Assembly (NCBI RefSeq): GCF_948329825.1
Contig: NZ_CAOJCM010000003.1
Location: 1 to 64,000 of the forward strand
Source: Paenibacillus sp. JJ-100
Lineage (GTDB): Bacteria; Bacillota; Bacilli; Paenibacillales; Paenibacillaceae
Length of the DNA stretch: 64,000 nucleotides
Direction of reading: 5' to 3'
Below the pieces are notes generated by a model. The model saw only the letters and a program-made list of their open reading frames with translations. It was not told the origin of the DNA and made no database searches. Position numbers and translations under genes: made by a program. Numbering within the stretch: position 1 is the first letter of the stretch; each line of letters starts with the position of its first letter. Shown piece by piece: positions 10,856 through 20,086 of this stretch.

Positions 10856-12202
10856 TCAGGTTGGATTCTTAATTTTTTCGGTTAAGTTGTTGATAACTTT
10901 ATAGAGATCCTGATCGTTTTTGATCGCTTGAGAGATTTTTTCATGGGCATGAATGACGGTGGTGTGATCTCGTCCTCCAAAAGCCTCTCCAATTTTGGGT
11001 AGAGAAAAATCGGTCAGCTCACGAGAGAGATACATCGCAATTTGTCTGGGAAAAGCAACAGCTTTTGTCCGTTTCCGTGCTTTGAAGTCTTCAAGCTTAA
11101 GGCTGTAGTACTCGCCGACCTTTTGTTGGATATCTTGAATCGTGATCATTTTTGGACGGCTAGAAGGAATGATGTCCTTCAGCGCTTCAGCGGCCAGATG
11201 AGAACTTACGTCTTGATTGGTCAAAGAAGAATAAGCAACGACACGAATCAGAGCACCTTCAAGCTCACGAATGTTCGTATCGATCTGGTTCGCAATATAC
11301 ATCATCGCTTCGTTTGGAATATCCAAGTTCTCCGCACGCGCCTTCTTACGCAAGATAGCAATCCGCGTCTCCAGATCAGGAGGCTGAATGTCCGTAATTA
11401 ATCCCCATTCAAACCGGGAGCGAAGTCGTTCCTCCAGAGTTGGAATTTCCTTCGGTGGTCTATCGCTGGAGATAATGATCTGCTTCCGTTCTTCATGCAG
11501 CGCATTAAACGTATGGAAAAATTCCTCTTGTGTTGATTCTTTTCCGGCCAGGAACTGAATATCATCTATAAGCAAAATGTCTACACTACGGTACTTGTTG
11601 CGAAAGCTTTCTCCGCGGTTATCACGAATCGAGTTAATGAATTCGTTCGTGAATTTTTCAGATGACAAATAAACAACCTTGCTGCTCGGGTCGTGCTCCA
11701 AAATGTAATGTCCGATGGCATGCATCAAGTGGGTTTTGCCTAGTCCTACGCCTCCATATAGAAAGAGAGGATTGTAGGCTTTGGCGGGCGCTTCAGCGAC
11801 TGCCAGGGATGCAGCATGGGCAAAACGATTGCCGGGTCCAATGACAAAAGTATCGAACGTATATTTGGGATTCAGCATGCTTAATACTGCTTCCTCTTGA
11901 ACGACCGTTGGTGTCGGTGCAGGCAACTGCGGGTCCGGCTCAACAGGCTTGTTATCCTCAATGACAAATTTCACATCGACCTGCTTGCCGAGAAGCTCAT
12001 AGACTGTCGAACCAACCAGTTTGGTGTAACGGCTCTCCAGCCATTCAACAGCAAACGTCGTTGGGGCAGAGATCACGATCGTTTGATCGTTAAGCTTGGT
12101 TGCTTTCGTTGCTTTGAACCAGGTGTCGAAGCTGGGTTTGCTGAGTTTGTTTTGTATAATTGATAAAATTTGCTGCCATAAATCAGAAGTATGGCTGTCC
12201 AC
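10856..12202 (-). CDS. dnaA: Chromosomal replication initiator DnaA
   Basis: 448 residues, standard length. Domain I (LWQQIL...KPSFDTWF) mediates self-interaction; a Pro/Glu-rich linker runs about 80-105; the AAA+ domain has Walker [10 protein letters not shown] at 150-158 and Walker B LLIDDIQF at 210-217; domain IV has the DnaA-box-binding signature [15 protein letters not shown] at 409-423. The start is GTG with AGGAGTG 7 nt ahead. It binds the boxes on both sides of the gene to open the origin. A candidate promoter at 12280-12307 overlaps a DnaA-box variant, suggesting autoregulation. Confidence 0.98.
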   Translation of the reverse strand: MDSHTSDLWQQILSIIQNKLSKPSFDTWFKATKATKLNDQTIVISAPTTFAVEWLESRYTKLVGSTVYELLGKQVDVKFVIEDNKPVEPDPQLPAPTPTVVQEEAVLSMLNPKYTFDTFVIGPGNRFAHAASLAVAEAPAKAYNPLFLYGGVGLGKTHLMHAIGHYILEHDPSSKVVYLSSEKFTNEFINSIRDNRGESFRNKYRSVDILLIDDIQFLAGKESTQEEFFHTFNALHEERKQIIISSDRPPKEIPTLEERLRSRFEWGLITDIQPPDLETRIAILRKKARAENLDIPNEAMMYIANQIDTNIRELEGALIRVVAYSSLTNQDVSSHLAAEALKDIIPSSRPKMITIQDIQQKVGEYYSLKLEDFKARKRTKAVAFPRQIAMYLSRELTDFSLPKIGEAFGGRDHTTVIHAHEKISQAIKNDQDLYKVINNLTEKIKNPT

Positions 12203-12660
12203 AGACTGTCACTCCTTTTACATGTTCCAAGTGTGGCTTAAGCCATGATGCAGTGTCGAAATACGAGATATATTGCATTAATTTATCCCCAAACCCCCGC
12301 AGGTCAAAAACAAAAAAAGAATGAACAACGGAAAATTGTTCACAACTTTATCCACAGGCTGTTGATAATATTATGAGTCAGATCACATATTCACATCCAA
12401 AAGTAATACAATCATAGCAAAAGAAGCCCTGCATTTCAACGTATCGCGAGATTTTATCCACAAATTCAATAACTTGTGTATAATTTTTAACCACAACACA
12501 ATATATTGTTTATAAATTGTTTAATTTTCGACAGTGCGACCGAAATGGACAAAATAATTTATACACAGGATATCCGTCAAAAGATGCTATATTGTGTGCA
12601 AAAATGATTTTAAAATGTGAATAACTTTGTTGTGGATAATGTATAAGTGAATTGAAGGAA
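12203..12660. other. oriC, dnaA-upstream DnaA-box cluster
   Basis: AT-rich, gene-free. 9-mers matching or one base off TTATCCACA: TTATCCCCA 12283-12291 (+), TTATCCACA 12348-12356 (+), TTATCCACA 12454-12462 (+), TTATACACA 12475-12483 (-), TTATACACA 12559-12567 (+), TTATTCACA 12616-12624 (-) and TTATCCACA 12631-12639 (-). This corresponds to the dnaA-upstream part of a bipartite Bacillus-type origin, with the unwinding part downstream of dnaA. Strand preference switches close to this point. 12661-12776 shows nothing recognisable. Confidence 0.88.
12280..12307 (-). promoter_or_regulatory. Candidate dnaA promoter overlapping a DnaA box
   Basis: Minus-strand -35 TTGACC (12302-12307), 16 bp spacer, -10 TAAATT (12280-12285). 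The DnaA-box variant TTATCCCCA (12283-12291) covers part of the -10, consistent with repression by DnaA. The -10 is imperfect. Confidence 0.5.
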
Positions 12661-12776
12661 AAGGTGTAGGAAAGAGGAGATAAGTAGGACTAGCTCTTCA
12701 TCTCCATGGAGTAGGATCGAGTGCAAGTGGGCATTGTATTGTTGAGTGGAGAATGAAGTGACGTTGGTCTAATTAA

Positions 12777-12821
12777 AGAGGAATGCCCCGCAGCCGATCT
12801 TTGGCTGCGGGGCATTCCTCT
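12777..12821 (-). terminator. Strong terminator hairpin at the end of the gnt operon
   Basis: Perfect 19-bp stem (12777-12795 with 12803-12821) around a 7-nt loop, containing GCCCCGCAGCC/GGCTGCGGGGC. It lies 3 bp past the gntK stop on the minus strand and is followed there by TTAATT. It should shield oriC from gnt transcription. Confidence 0.85.
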
Positions 12822-12823
12822 AC

Positions 12824-14371
12824 TTATATATGAAGCATAGACATTTTGCGCTGGAATTCCGCAATGTCTGCATATTCTTCTTCCAGCTTGCGCGAAATAC
12901 GAATGTAGATCGGTAACAGCTCCTGATAGATGGAGGCATGTTGTTTGGCAGGCGTATGCCGATGAGTTGTACCCACCATGGAGGACACAGCATGAAGTGA
13001 CTTAATTCTTCCTGTCGCGTATAGGCCAAGAACAACGGCGCCGAGACATGAGCTTTCAAAGCTCTCAGGTACAACGACTTCCTGATTAAAAATATCGGAC
13101 ATCATCTGCCTCCATAGTGGGGAGCGTGCAAACCCACCCGTAGCCTGAATGGAGGTGGGGTGTCCAATCTGTTCTTCCATTGCGAGAAGGACGGTGTACA
13201 GATTGAAAATAACCCCTTCAAGTACTGCTCTAATCATATGCTCTTTCTTATGGTGAAGAGTCAGGCCAAAAAAGGAGCCCCGAGCGTCCGGATTCCAGAG
13301 TGGAGCACGTTCGCCTGAAAGATACGGATGAAATAGAAGCCCTTCAGAACCAGCAGGGACACGCTCGGCAATTTTGGTCAATACATCATAGGAATTGATG
13401 CCAAGACGTTTGGCAGTTTCCACTTCAGATGCAGCAAACTCATCCCGTACCCAGCGGAACAACATCCCCCCATTATTGACTGGCCCGCCAATAACCCACA
13501 AATTTTCGGTTAAGGCATAACAGAAAGTACGGCCTTTCGGGTCTGTCATCGGACGATCCACAACGGTACGTATGGCTCCGCTTGTGCCGATAGTTGCAGC
13601 AACAACACCTGGCTTAATAGCATTAACACCAAGGTTAGATAATACCCCGTCACTTGCGCCGATTACAAAAGGCGTAGAGGGGGAGAGAGCCATTTTTTCA
13701 GCCCAATCCGGATGCATTCCCTCTATTGTATATGTGGTAGGTACAAGCCTCGACAGATGTCTGGGGGTAATGCCAGCGATGTCTAGTGCTTCTTGGTCCC
13801 AGTCCAGCTGTTCGAGATTGAAGAGACCCGTGCAGGAGGCGATGGAATAATCAATGATATATTGTCCAAATAGACGGAAGAACAAATATTCTTTAATGGA
13901 AATAAACTTTGCCGTACGTTGAAACAGTTCTGGCTCATCATGGCGCAGCCACATCAGTTTAGTCAGGGGAGACATGGGATGAATGGGGGTTCCTGTGCGC
14001 CGATATATTTGATGCCCCACTCCGTTCTCCTCTAGCTGGGCAGACCAAGCAGCGCTTCGATTATCTGCCCAAGTGATACAACGTGTTAGTGGATGATTAT
14101 GTTGATCCATGGCAATGACGCTGTGCATAGCCGAGCTGCAAGATACGAAAAGGATCTGATTAGGTAAAACCCCGCTCTGATTCATTACATTGCGTATGGA
14201 GAAAACAGCGGCTTGTACAATCTCCTCCGGGTCTTGCTCTGCAACATTTGGCGCAGGTGTGTAGAGCAGATATTCCTGAGTAGAGGTCGTAACCACCTCA
14301 CCTTGTTCTGTGAATAGAACCGATTTTGTACTGGTTGTGCCGATATCAATTCCAATCATATAGTTGGTCAT
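12824..14371 (-). CDS. gntK: Gluconokinase (FGGY family)
   Basis: 515 residues; phosphorylates gluconate to 6-phosphogluconate with ATP. The N-terminal GIDIGTTSTKSVLF is the FGGY phosphate-binding motif; CITWADNRSAAW, RTGTPIHPMSPLTK and the C-terminal ATGGFARSPLWRQMMSDIFN are characteristic, and the protein follows B. subtilis GntK closely by eye. ATG 14371 has AAGAAGG at 8-nt spacing; a GTG three codons upstream would overlap that site. It is last in the gntR-gntP-gntK operon, 92 bp after gntP; gene order differs from the B. subtilis gntR-K-P-Z operon and there is no gntZ here. Confidence 0.95.
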   Translation of the reverse strand: MTNYMIGIDIGTTSTKSVLFTEQGEVVTTSTQEYLLYTPAPNVAEQDPEEIVQAAVFSIRNVMNQSGVLPNQILFVSCSSAMHSVIAMDQHNHPLTRCITWADNRSAAWSAQLEENGVGHQIYRRTGTPIHPMSPLTKLMWLRHDEPELFQRTAKFISIKEYLFFRLFGQYIIDYSIASCTGLFNLEQLDWDQEALDIAGITPRHLSRLVPTTYTIEGMHPDWAEKMALSPSTPFVIGASDGVLSNLGVNAIKPGVVAATIGTSGAIRTVVDRPMTDPKGRTFCYALTENLWVIGGPVNNGGMLFRWVRDEFAASEVETAKRLGINSYDVLTKIAERVPAGSEGLLFHPYLSGERAPLWNPDARGSFFGLTLHHKKEHMIRAVLEGVIFNLYTVLLAMEEQIGHPTSIQATGGFARSPLWRQMMSDIFNQEVVVPESFESSCLGAVVLGLYATGRIKSLHAVSSMVGTTHRHTPAKQHASIYQELLPIYIRISRKLEEEYADIAEFQRKMSMLHI

Positions 14372-14463
14372 TTCGCGCACCTTCTTTCTTCAATGAGCTG
14401 TGTAAGTAGAAATAATGGTTTAAGTAGTTTTTTTATGATGAAAAAAAATAGGTCAGCTTGCAC

Positions 14464-15825
14464 TCACATCACGGTACTTAGCAGCAAAATGAAGATCAAA
14501 CCGACCACAGACAGTAGTGTTTCCATAACGGTCCACGTTTTGAGTGTCTGCGCTACACTCATGTTAAAAAACTCTTTGATCATCCAGAAGCCTGCGTCAT
14601 TGACATGGGATAGGATCAGAGAACCTGCACCGGTGGCAAGGACAACCAGCTCAATGTTCACTCCAGGCGTTAGGGCGAGAACTGGGGATACAATTCCAGC
14701 GGCTGTGGTCATGGCAACGGTAGCTGAACCGGTAGCGATACGTATTAAGGCAGCGACAAGCCAGGCAAATAGAATGACATTGATGTTCGCGTGGGTAGCA
14801 AACTCTGCGATAGCATCCCCAACACCACTGTTAATCAGTACTTGTTTGAATGCACCCCCACCACCGATGATGAGAATAATAGATGCCGTAGGCGCAAGAC
14901 ATTCATTGGTGAAGCGGGAGATATCATGTTTGCTGAATCCACGCGTAAAACCGAGTGAAAAGAGGGCAAAGACGACAGAAATCAATAGAGCAACAATCTC
15001 ATTTCCAATAAACTCACTAAAGACGGTAAACCCACTCGTTGCAGCCGGATCCACAATATTCGCGATCGAGCCGATCAGCATTAGAAAGACAGGCAATAAA
15101 ATGGTAAACAGTGTAATGCCGAATCCAGGCAAAGTACGGTTTTCCTTGGCCGAGAACTGTTCCTCAAGTTCAGCTGGTGGTTCAGGTTGAATTCTTTTGC
15201 CAATAAACTGACCAAATATAGGTCCGGCAATGATGGCAGTCGGGATGCCGACAAGCAAAGAGTAAAGGATGGTTTTCCCTAGATCTGCATTGAAGGCTTC
15301 AATGGCTATCATAGGTGCCGGATGTGGCGGGACAAATCCATGGACAGTCGATAGACCTGCTAAAATTGGTATTCCGATCTGAAGAAGGGACATCTTGGTT
15401 TTGCGGGCCACAGTAAAGATGATTGGGATCATGAGAATGACGCCTACTTCAAAGAAAACAGGAATACCTACAATGAAGCCGACAATCATCATGGCCCAGT
15501 GCACACGTTTTACACCGAAACGATGAATGAGGGTGTTTGCAATCTGCTCGGCTCCACCTGATTCAGCCATCATTTTACCGAGCATCGTGCCAAGTCCGAT
15601 AACGATGGCAATTGTGCCTAATGTGCTACCAAGACCGCTGGTAATGGATGAAATAACGTCAGCTGGTTCCATACCTGCAAGCAACCCAAGCATTAATGCA
15701 GATAATAAAAGGGTGATGAATGGGTTCCATTTATACTTAGAGATGAGCAGAATCAGGAAGATGATAGCGATCAATGTCCAGATCAGTAATGTAGCATGAT
15801 GAGAAAATCCGAAAATAGTACTCAT
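14464..15825 (-). CDS. gntP: Gluconate permease (GntP family)
   Basis: 453-residue integral membrane protein with about a dozen hydrophobic segments. GntP-family strings include LGSTLGTIAIVIGLGTMLGK, ESGGAEQIANTL, GIPVFFEVGVILMIPI and VPPHPAPM. It imports gluconate for GntK. The ATG has AAGGAGTAAT upstream. A cytoplasmic loop near residue 220 (PEPPAELEEQFSAKENR) is hydrophilic. It is driven by a promoter with a GntR-type palindrome in its spacer. Confidence 0.95.
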   Translation of the reverse strand: MSTIFGFSHHATLLIWTLIAIIFLILLISKYKWNPFITLLLSALMLGLLAGMEPADVISSITSGLGSTLGTIAIVIGLGTMLGKMMAESGGAEQIANTLIHRFGVKRVHWAMMIVGFIVGIPVFFEVGVILMIPIIFTVARKTKMSLLQIGIPILAGLSTVHGFVPPHPAPMIAIEAFNADLGKTILYSLLVGIPTAIIAGPIFGQFIGKRIQPEPPAELEEQFSAKENRTLPGFGITLFTILLPVFLMLIGSIANIVDPAATSGFTVFSEFIGNEIVALLISVVFALFSLGFTRGFSKHDISRFTNECLAPTASIILIIGGGGAFKQVLINSGVGDAIAEFATHANINVILFAWLVAALIRIATGSATVAMTTAAGIVSPVLALTPGVNIELVVLATGAGSLILSHVNDAGFWMIKEFFNMSVAQTLKTWTVMETLLSVVGLIFILLLSTVM

Positions 15826-15976
15826 GATGTTATTACTCCTTAAGTTTAGTTATAAATGCTTACAGAAGTCTGAAGGTAAGAACCAATAAATTTGGTGATA
15901 ATTTTGTTATGAGTTTGTATGAGAATAATAAAGAAACCAGTGTTTGGTTGCCCAAAAAACTAACATAATCGCATTT

Positions 15977-16005
15977 TGTATACTTGTCGACAAGTTAACC
16001 TGCAA
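15977..16005 (-). promoter_or_regulatory. gntPK promoter with GntR-type operator in the spacer
   Basis: Minus-strand -35 TTGCAG (16000-16005), 17 bp spacer, -10 TATACA (15977-15982). The spacer contains the 14-bp perfect palindrome ACTTGTCGACAAGT (15982-15995), which differs from the gntR-upstream operator core only in its two central bases. A repressor bound here would block RNA polymerase. Confidence 0.7.
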
Positions 16006-16113
16006 TTCATTCAATTTGACTGAATTGCGACCTTCTCGTCAGGAAAGCATACTGGGCAGAAACTCTACTTTTACTTATAAAAAGCCAGTCCTGCCTTAGT
16101 ATTTTGCCAAAGT

Positions 16114-16788
16114 TCAGAACTCAAAGCTTTCATGTAACGTCCGATCCGAGTCCTTGAAATAGGTGCGAACCCCGCTTAGGATTAAAGCCTTGTCGCCTGA
16201 TTCCAGAGCTTTTGCCAGTGACTGATGTTTTTCAATTACAGCGCTTACTTTGGATTCGCCTTGAGCAAACACGTTGCGTGTGGTAAGCAGCATAACTGTC
16301 ATCACAACGTACCGAATACTTTTCCATAAATGTGAGATGCGGGAATGTCCAGCTGCCTCAATAATGGTCTCATGGAATGTCAGATCCTGATAGGCGAACT
16401 CAATGGCATCCTGATGTTTCCCTGCAAGCTGCATTTTATCGATGATATGGCGTAGCTGTTGGATCAGTACTGGAGGTACATCAGCAGCCAGCCTTTGCTG
16501 CACAAAACTTTCAATGAGAAAACGAACATCGTACAGCTCTTCAACATCCTTTATATTCAGGCCCAGAATGACAACGCCCATCCGTTCAAGCCGAATTAAG
16601 CCTTCATTTGATAACGTTCTCAATGCTTCGCGAACAGGCGAGCGGCTGCTGTCAAAATCAGCAGCAATGCGATTTTCCGATAAGATTTCACCAGGCCTGA
16701 GGGTTCCATTAATGATTCTCAGCCTTAATTCGCAAGCGATGGCTTCACCGCGGGATGCACCTTGAAGCCAGGAAGATGGAAACTGCAT
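16114..16788 (-). CDS. gntR: Gluconate operon repressor GntR
   Basis: 224 residues. The N-terminal winged helix-turn-helix (about 15-80: ACELRLRIINGTLRPGEILSE, SRSPVREALRTLSNEGLIRLE) is of the GntR/FadR type, followed by an all-helical FCD effector domain (DVEELYDVRFLIESF onward). It is collinear with B. subtilis GntR, whose operator-binding is relieved by gluconate. ATG 16788 is chosen over upstream codons because it has AGGAG and matches the family start (FPSSWLQGAS). Two operator-like palindromes lie in front of gntR and in front of gntP. Confidence 0.92.
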   Translation of the reverse strand: MQFPSSWLQGASRGEAIACELRLRIINGTLRPGEILSENRIAADFDSSRSPVREALRTLSNEGLIRLERMGVVILGLNIKDVEELYDVRFLIESFVQQRLAADVPPVLIQQLRHIIDKMQLAGKHQDAIEFAYQDLTFHETIIEAAGHSRISHLWKSIRYVVMTVMLLTTRNVFAQGESKVSAVIEKHQSLAKALESGDKALILSGVRTYFKDSDRTLHESFEF

Positions 16789-16997
16789 ATGGCTAACGCT
16801 CCTAAGTAAAATAATCGTTACAGTACTGATCATAGCACAACGTTTTAGAGTTTAGCAGTATTCAGCCGGATGGTTATACGTCGTCAGGATCCGCACTAAC
16901 ACGACAAAGTGATGGGTAATGCAAGCTATAATTCTTCCCTAGTTCTTCCGTAGTTCAATAATTGCTAGCAAGAAAAGGCCATAATCAATCAATAAGT

Positions 16998-17013
16998 ATA
17001 CTTGTATACAAGT
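16998..17013. promoter_or_regulatory. GntR operator upstream of gntR
   Basis: ATACTTGTATACAAGT, with a perfect 14-bp palindrome at 17000-17013, matches the operator core described for B. subtilis GntR. It is about 210 bp ahead of the gntR start, next to T/A-rich candidate promoter sequence. Confidence 0.8.
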
Positions 17014-17110
17014 TGTGTTTTATCCTACACCTTTCTCAAAAACTTGTAAACCTTCACATTAAAGCGGATACAATTAGATTAAAATTCACCATTCTACCTC
17101 TCCATAATGT

Positions 17111-17224
17111 TTATCCACATGTGAATAACTTTAAACAAAAGTATGGATGCTTTCACGAGACGAAAATGGATGTGGATAACTAAAAATAAAGGGAGAGTAG
17201 GCATTTCCTTAGATTTGGGGATAA
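17111..17224. other. Second DnaA-box cluster, rpmH side
   Basis: Boxes: TTATCCACA 17111-17119 (+), immediately followed by TTATTCACA 17120-17128 (-), TTATCCACA 17171-17179 (-) and the variant TTATCCCCA 17216-17224 (-). In B. subtilis the rpmH-dnaA gap is one continuous box region; here the gnt operon lies between this cluster and the dnaA-side cluster. Confidence 0.8.
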
Positions 17225-17340
17225 CTTATTTGACAGATTGGGAGATCATCTGATGAAAGAAAAGACTAGACTGGGAGTGGCATGATTTCCAGAACACTGA
17301 AAAAGTGTATGAAAAAGAGGGAGGTTATCGATGTTTTCAG

Positions 17341-17369
17341 TTGACTTTTCCAATTGAACATGATTAAAT
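17341..17369 (+). promoter_or_regulatory. rpmH promoter
   Basis: -35 TTGACT (17341-17346), 17 bp spacer, -10 TTAAAT (17364-17369), about 75 bp ahead of the rpmH start. Confidence 0.65.
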
Positions 17370-17443
17370 GTATAAAGGTGTTTTTTGTTCAAGATGAAAA
17401 TGATTCATCACATAAGTATTCCCTTGTAAGGAGGTGCAGTACA

Positions 17444-17578
17444 TTGAGACCTACATTTAAACCGAACGTTAGCAAACGTAAAAAAGTTCATGGTTTCCGG
17501 AAAAGAATGAGCACAAGCAACGGACGTAAAATTTTGGCAGGACGTCGCCTGAAAGGCCGTAAGAAGCTGAGTGCTTAA
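17444..17578 (+). CDS. rpmH: Ribosomal protein bL34
   Basis: 44-residue, Arg/Lys-rich protein of the large subunit, the exact bacterial L34 length. It starts at TTG with GTAAGGAGGTG in front and has the family pattern [20 protein letters not shown], then [18 protein letters not shown]. It is first in the conserved rpmH-rnpA-yidC-jag cluster. Confidence 0.98.
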   Translation: MRPTFKPNVSKRKKVHGFRKRMSTSNGRKILAGRRLKGRKKLSA

Positions 17579-17586
17579 TGCATGTC

Positions 17587-17612
17587 AAGACCACTGAGGT
17601 GGTCTTTTTTTT
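17587..17612 (+). terminator. rpmH terminator
   Basis: Perfect stem AAGACCAC (17587-17594) / GTGGTCTT (17599-17606), TGAG loop, followed by at least six T. Some read-through into rnpA is possible; a separate rnpA promoter was not identified in 17613-17844. Confidence 0.9.
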
Positions 17613-17844
17613 CTTAAAAAATGGGATTATTCGGCAGCAAAGTCCATTTATCGCATGTCGAAATTGATATAGCTGACTGCCGTTCTTGCCGATCAATATG
17701 GTTGATTATGTTTTCTCGAATCGAAAACTTACCTTATATATCTTTGTCAACGGGCGGTTTATCGTCAATGAAGAAAGTCTATACTAAATCAGTAATGAGG
17801 CCTCCGTCAATAAATATGGCTGGGGGACAGCAAGGAGAAGCGCC

Positions 17845-18195
17845 GTGTATAAAAGATTACGTCTGCGCAACCGGGCGGATTTTAGCCGCGTATATCGGTA
17901 TGGAAAATCGTTTGCCAATCATCAATTTGTAGTTTATGGCTGTCGCCGTAAAGACACCGAGCAGTTCCGAGTAGGTGTATCATGCAGCAAAAAAATTGGA
18001 AATGCTGTTGTGCGTAACCGTATGCGGCGCATGATTAAGGAAATTGTACGGCATCATGAGCAAGAGATTGTCACGCAGATGGACTTGATATTCATTGTCC
18101 GCAAAGGGGCATTGGACATGTCTTATAAAGAGATGGAGAAAAGTCTTCTGCATGTCATGCGTAAGGCCTCTCTCCTCAAGTCGTGCAAGCGGTAA
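17845..18195 (+). CDS. rnpA: Ribonuclease P protein component
   Basis: 116 residues, basic. Partner of the catalytic RNase P RNA in 5' maturation of tRNA. Shows the family opening KRLRLRNRADFSRVYRYGKS and the central RNR box (KKIGNAVVRNRMRRMIKE). It starts at GTG with CAAGGAGAAG upstream. It lies 266 bp after rpmH, further than usual, and 74 bp before yidC. Confidence 0.97.
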   Translation: MYKRLRLRNRADFSRVYRYGKSFANHQFVVYGCRRKDTEQFRVGVSCSKKIGNAVVRNRMRRMIKEIVRHHEQEIVTQMDLIFIVRKGALDMSYKEMEKSLLHVMRKASLLKSCKR

Positions 18196-18269
18196 GCTTC
18201 GGTTTATTTGTCCTCCTAATTATGGTATGATTTACGGTGGAATGGAATGGTTAAGAGAGGGGTTATGAA

Positions 18270-19148
18270 GTGTCGCGATTGAAGACATCTAAGGGGAAGT
18301 GGATTCTCCTCATTGCAGTCATTGCAATGGTCACTGTACTCGCCGGTTGTACTCCGCAGGGTGCAGGGGTTACAACAGAAGATTTGAAGAATAGTGATTC
18401 ATTCTGGCAAGCCAATGTTGTGTACTGGTTCTCACTGGCGCTCGATACATTCGCCAACTGGTTTAATGGTGAATACGGACTGGCCGTCCTTGTGATGGTG
18501 TTAATTGTACGGACATTGATTTTACCATTAACGATGAAGCAAGTCCGTAGCTCCAAAGCGATGCAGGCTATTCAGCCGCAGCTGAAGGAGATTCAAGCGA
18601 AGTATAAAGATACACCTGAGAAAGTTCAGCAAGAAACGATGAAGTTGTTTCAGGAGAATAAAGTTAATCCGATGGCAGGTTGTTTGCCACTTCTGATTCA
18701 GATGCCAATTTACATCGCACTTTATAACTCCATCTACGGAAACTCCAGTCTGAGAACCCATGATTTCTTGTGGCTACAGCTTGGAGCGCCGGATCACCTG
18801 TTTATTTTGCCAGTGCTGGCTGCGATCACAACATTCATCCAAACATGGATGATGATGCGGATGAATCCTACACAACAGATCGGTCCAATGCAGTTCATGT
18901 TGTGGGTGTATCCGATTTTGATCTTTGTTATGTCTTATCAGTTCCCATCAGCGTTGCCGCTTTACTGGTTCTACAGTAATATCTACACGATCGTGCAAAA
19001 CTATTTCCTTTACCGGAATAATGATAAAGTTGTGGCCGAGGTCAACGTGAAGCAGAGCAGCTCTTCCAAAAATGGGGCTAAGCGCAAAAACGGTGGCAAG
19101 GCTACTGTCTCTGGGAAAGGTTCGAAAGGGGCCAAAAAATCGAAATGA
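18270..19148 (+). CDS. yidC: Membrane protein insertase YidC (SpoIIIJ type)
   Basis: 292 residues. An N-terminal lipoprotein signal (hydrophobic stretch then VLAGC, C27) is followed by the 60KD_IMP/OxaA domain: GLAVLVMVLIVRTLILPLTMKQ with the conserved hydrophilic-groove arginine, the helical hairpin with IQPQLKEIQAKY, and later transmembrane helices ending near residue 250; a Lys-rich tail probably touches the ribosome. It inserts membrane proteins with or without Sec and, as SpoIIIJ, is needed for sporulation in B. subtilis. GTG start after GAGAGGGG. Its end overlaps jag by 4 bp. Confidence 0.96.
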   Translation: MSRLKTSKGKWILLIAVIAMVTVLAGCTPQGAGVTTEDLKNSDSFWQANVVYWFSLALDTFANWFNGEYGLAVLVMVLIVRTLILPLTMKQVRSSKAMQAIQPQLKEIQAKYKDTPEKVQQETMKLFQENKVNPMAGCLPLLIQMPIYIALYNSIYGNSSLRTHDFLWLQLGAPDHLFILPVLAAITTFIQTWMMMRMNPTQQIGPMQFMLWVYPILIFVMSYQFPSALPLYWFYSNIYTIVQNYFLYRNNDKVVAEVNVKQSSSSKNGAKRKNGGKATVSGKGSKGAKKSK

Positions 19149-19846
19149 CCAAAGTCATTACGTCAGGAAAAACCGTTGAAGATGCTGTAAACCAAGGATT
19201 GGCTGATCTTGGCGTGAGCCGGGACAAGGTCGAGATACAAGTTTTAGAGCAGCCCTCAAAAGGATTCCTGGGTTTGTTCGGGGTGAAGGCTGCCAAAGTG
19301 GAAGTGAAACTGCTGCCAGAACCTGAGGTTGAAATTCAGCCGATCAAATCAGCCACACCTGAACCTGAGAGTAATGGATTACTTGAGGGTGCAGCAGTCC
19401 AAAATCCCTATGAAGAAGCGGCTGCGTTCTTGAAAGAAGTTGCGGCAGGTATGGGTCTGGATGTACAAGTGGACATCAAAAAGCAGCGGGATGGTCATAT
19501 CTTCAATATCTCCGGAGAAGACCTTGGGATGATTATTGGCAGACGTGGACAAACGCTGGATGCTCTCCAGTATCTGACGAATATTGTAGCCAACCGTTAC
19601 TCGGAAAACTTCGTGCGAATCGTGCTCGATGCGGAAAACTTCCGGCAGCGCCGGCGGAAAACGCTTGAGGACCTGGCTGAGCGATTAGCTGGACAAGCCA
19701 TCCGTACGGGTAAGGAAGTTGTACTTGAGCCGATGCCTCCGCTTGAACGTAAAGTGATTCATGCCAAACTGCAAAATCACTCGCAGGTTAAGACCTTAAG
19801 TAAGGGCGAGGAGCCCAATCGGCGTGTGGTTATTACGTTGAAATAA
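19145..19846 (+). CDS. jag: RNA-binding protein Jag/KhpB
   Basis: 233 residues with the three-part Jag layout: an N-terminal Jag-N domain (SGKTVEDAVNQGLADLGVSRDKVEI...KGFLGLFGVKAAKVEV), a linker, a KH domain with the GxxG loop (IIGRRGQTLDALQYL), and a C-terminal R3H domain (RKVIHAKLQNHSQVKTLSKGEEPNRRVVI). Homologues bind RNA and affect cell elongation and division. The ATG overlaps the yidC stop (ATGA), so translation is probably coupled. Confidence 0.95.
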   Translation: MTKVITSGKTVEDAVNQGLADLGVSRDKVEIQVLEQPSKGFLGLFGVKAAKVEVKLLPEPEVEIQPIKSATPEPESNGLLEGAAVQNPYEEAAAFLKEVAAGMGLDVQVDIKKQRDGHIFNISGEDLGMIIGRRGQTLDALQYLTNIVANRYSENFVRIVLDAENFRQRRRKTLEDLAERLAGQAIRTGKEVVLEPMPPLERKVIHAKLQNHSQVKTLSKGEEPNRRVVITLK

Positions 19847-19861
19847 CAAGCAATTAAAGAC

Positions 19862-19901
19862 GCAATGGCTTCCTGCAGGGTGCAGAAGCCATTGCTTTTT
19901 T
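19862..19901 (+). terminator. Terminator after jag
   Basis: Stem GCAATGGCTTC (19862-19872) / GAAGCCATTGC (19885-19895) followed by six T. It closes the rpmH-side cluster before mnmE. Confidence 0.93.
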
Positions 19902-20086
19902 CGTACTAAAGCATGTATCTGATGGATATGTGTGTTGCATACTCACAGGAAATATATCGTAGACAAGTTCAGCTTGCTGCATTCAATAGAAGTTACAACA
20001 GGGATGAATAGAGTTGAATATGTGTTGGCATTCTTCTGGTTAAGCTGAATGGCAACTTTATTATAGAGAAGTAGGGAGAGATAAAG

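Larger units (their letters stand above)
16789..17340. other. Gene-free region between gntR and rpmH
   Basis: About 550 bp without a credible gene. It contains the gntR operator (17000-17013) and a second DnaA-box cluster (17111-17224). The small open frames here lack ribosome-binding sites and run through the DnaA boxes. Confidence 0.8.

Noticed and set aside
16962..17183. 73-codon open frame between gntR and rpmH
   Set aside because: Runs through the GntR operator and DnaA boxes; no ribosome-binding site.
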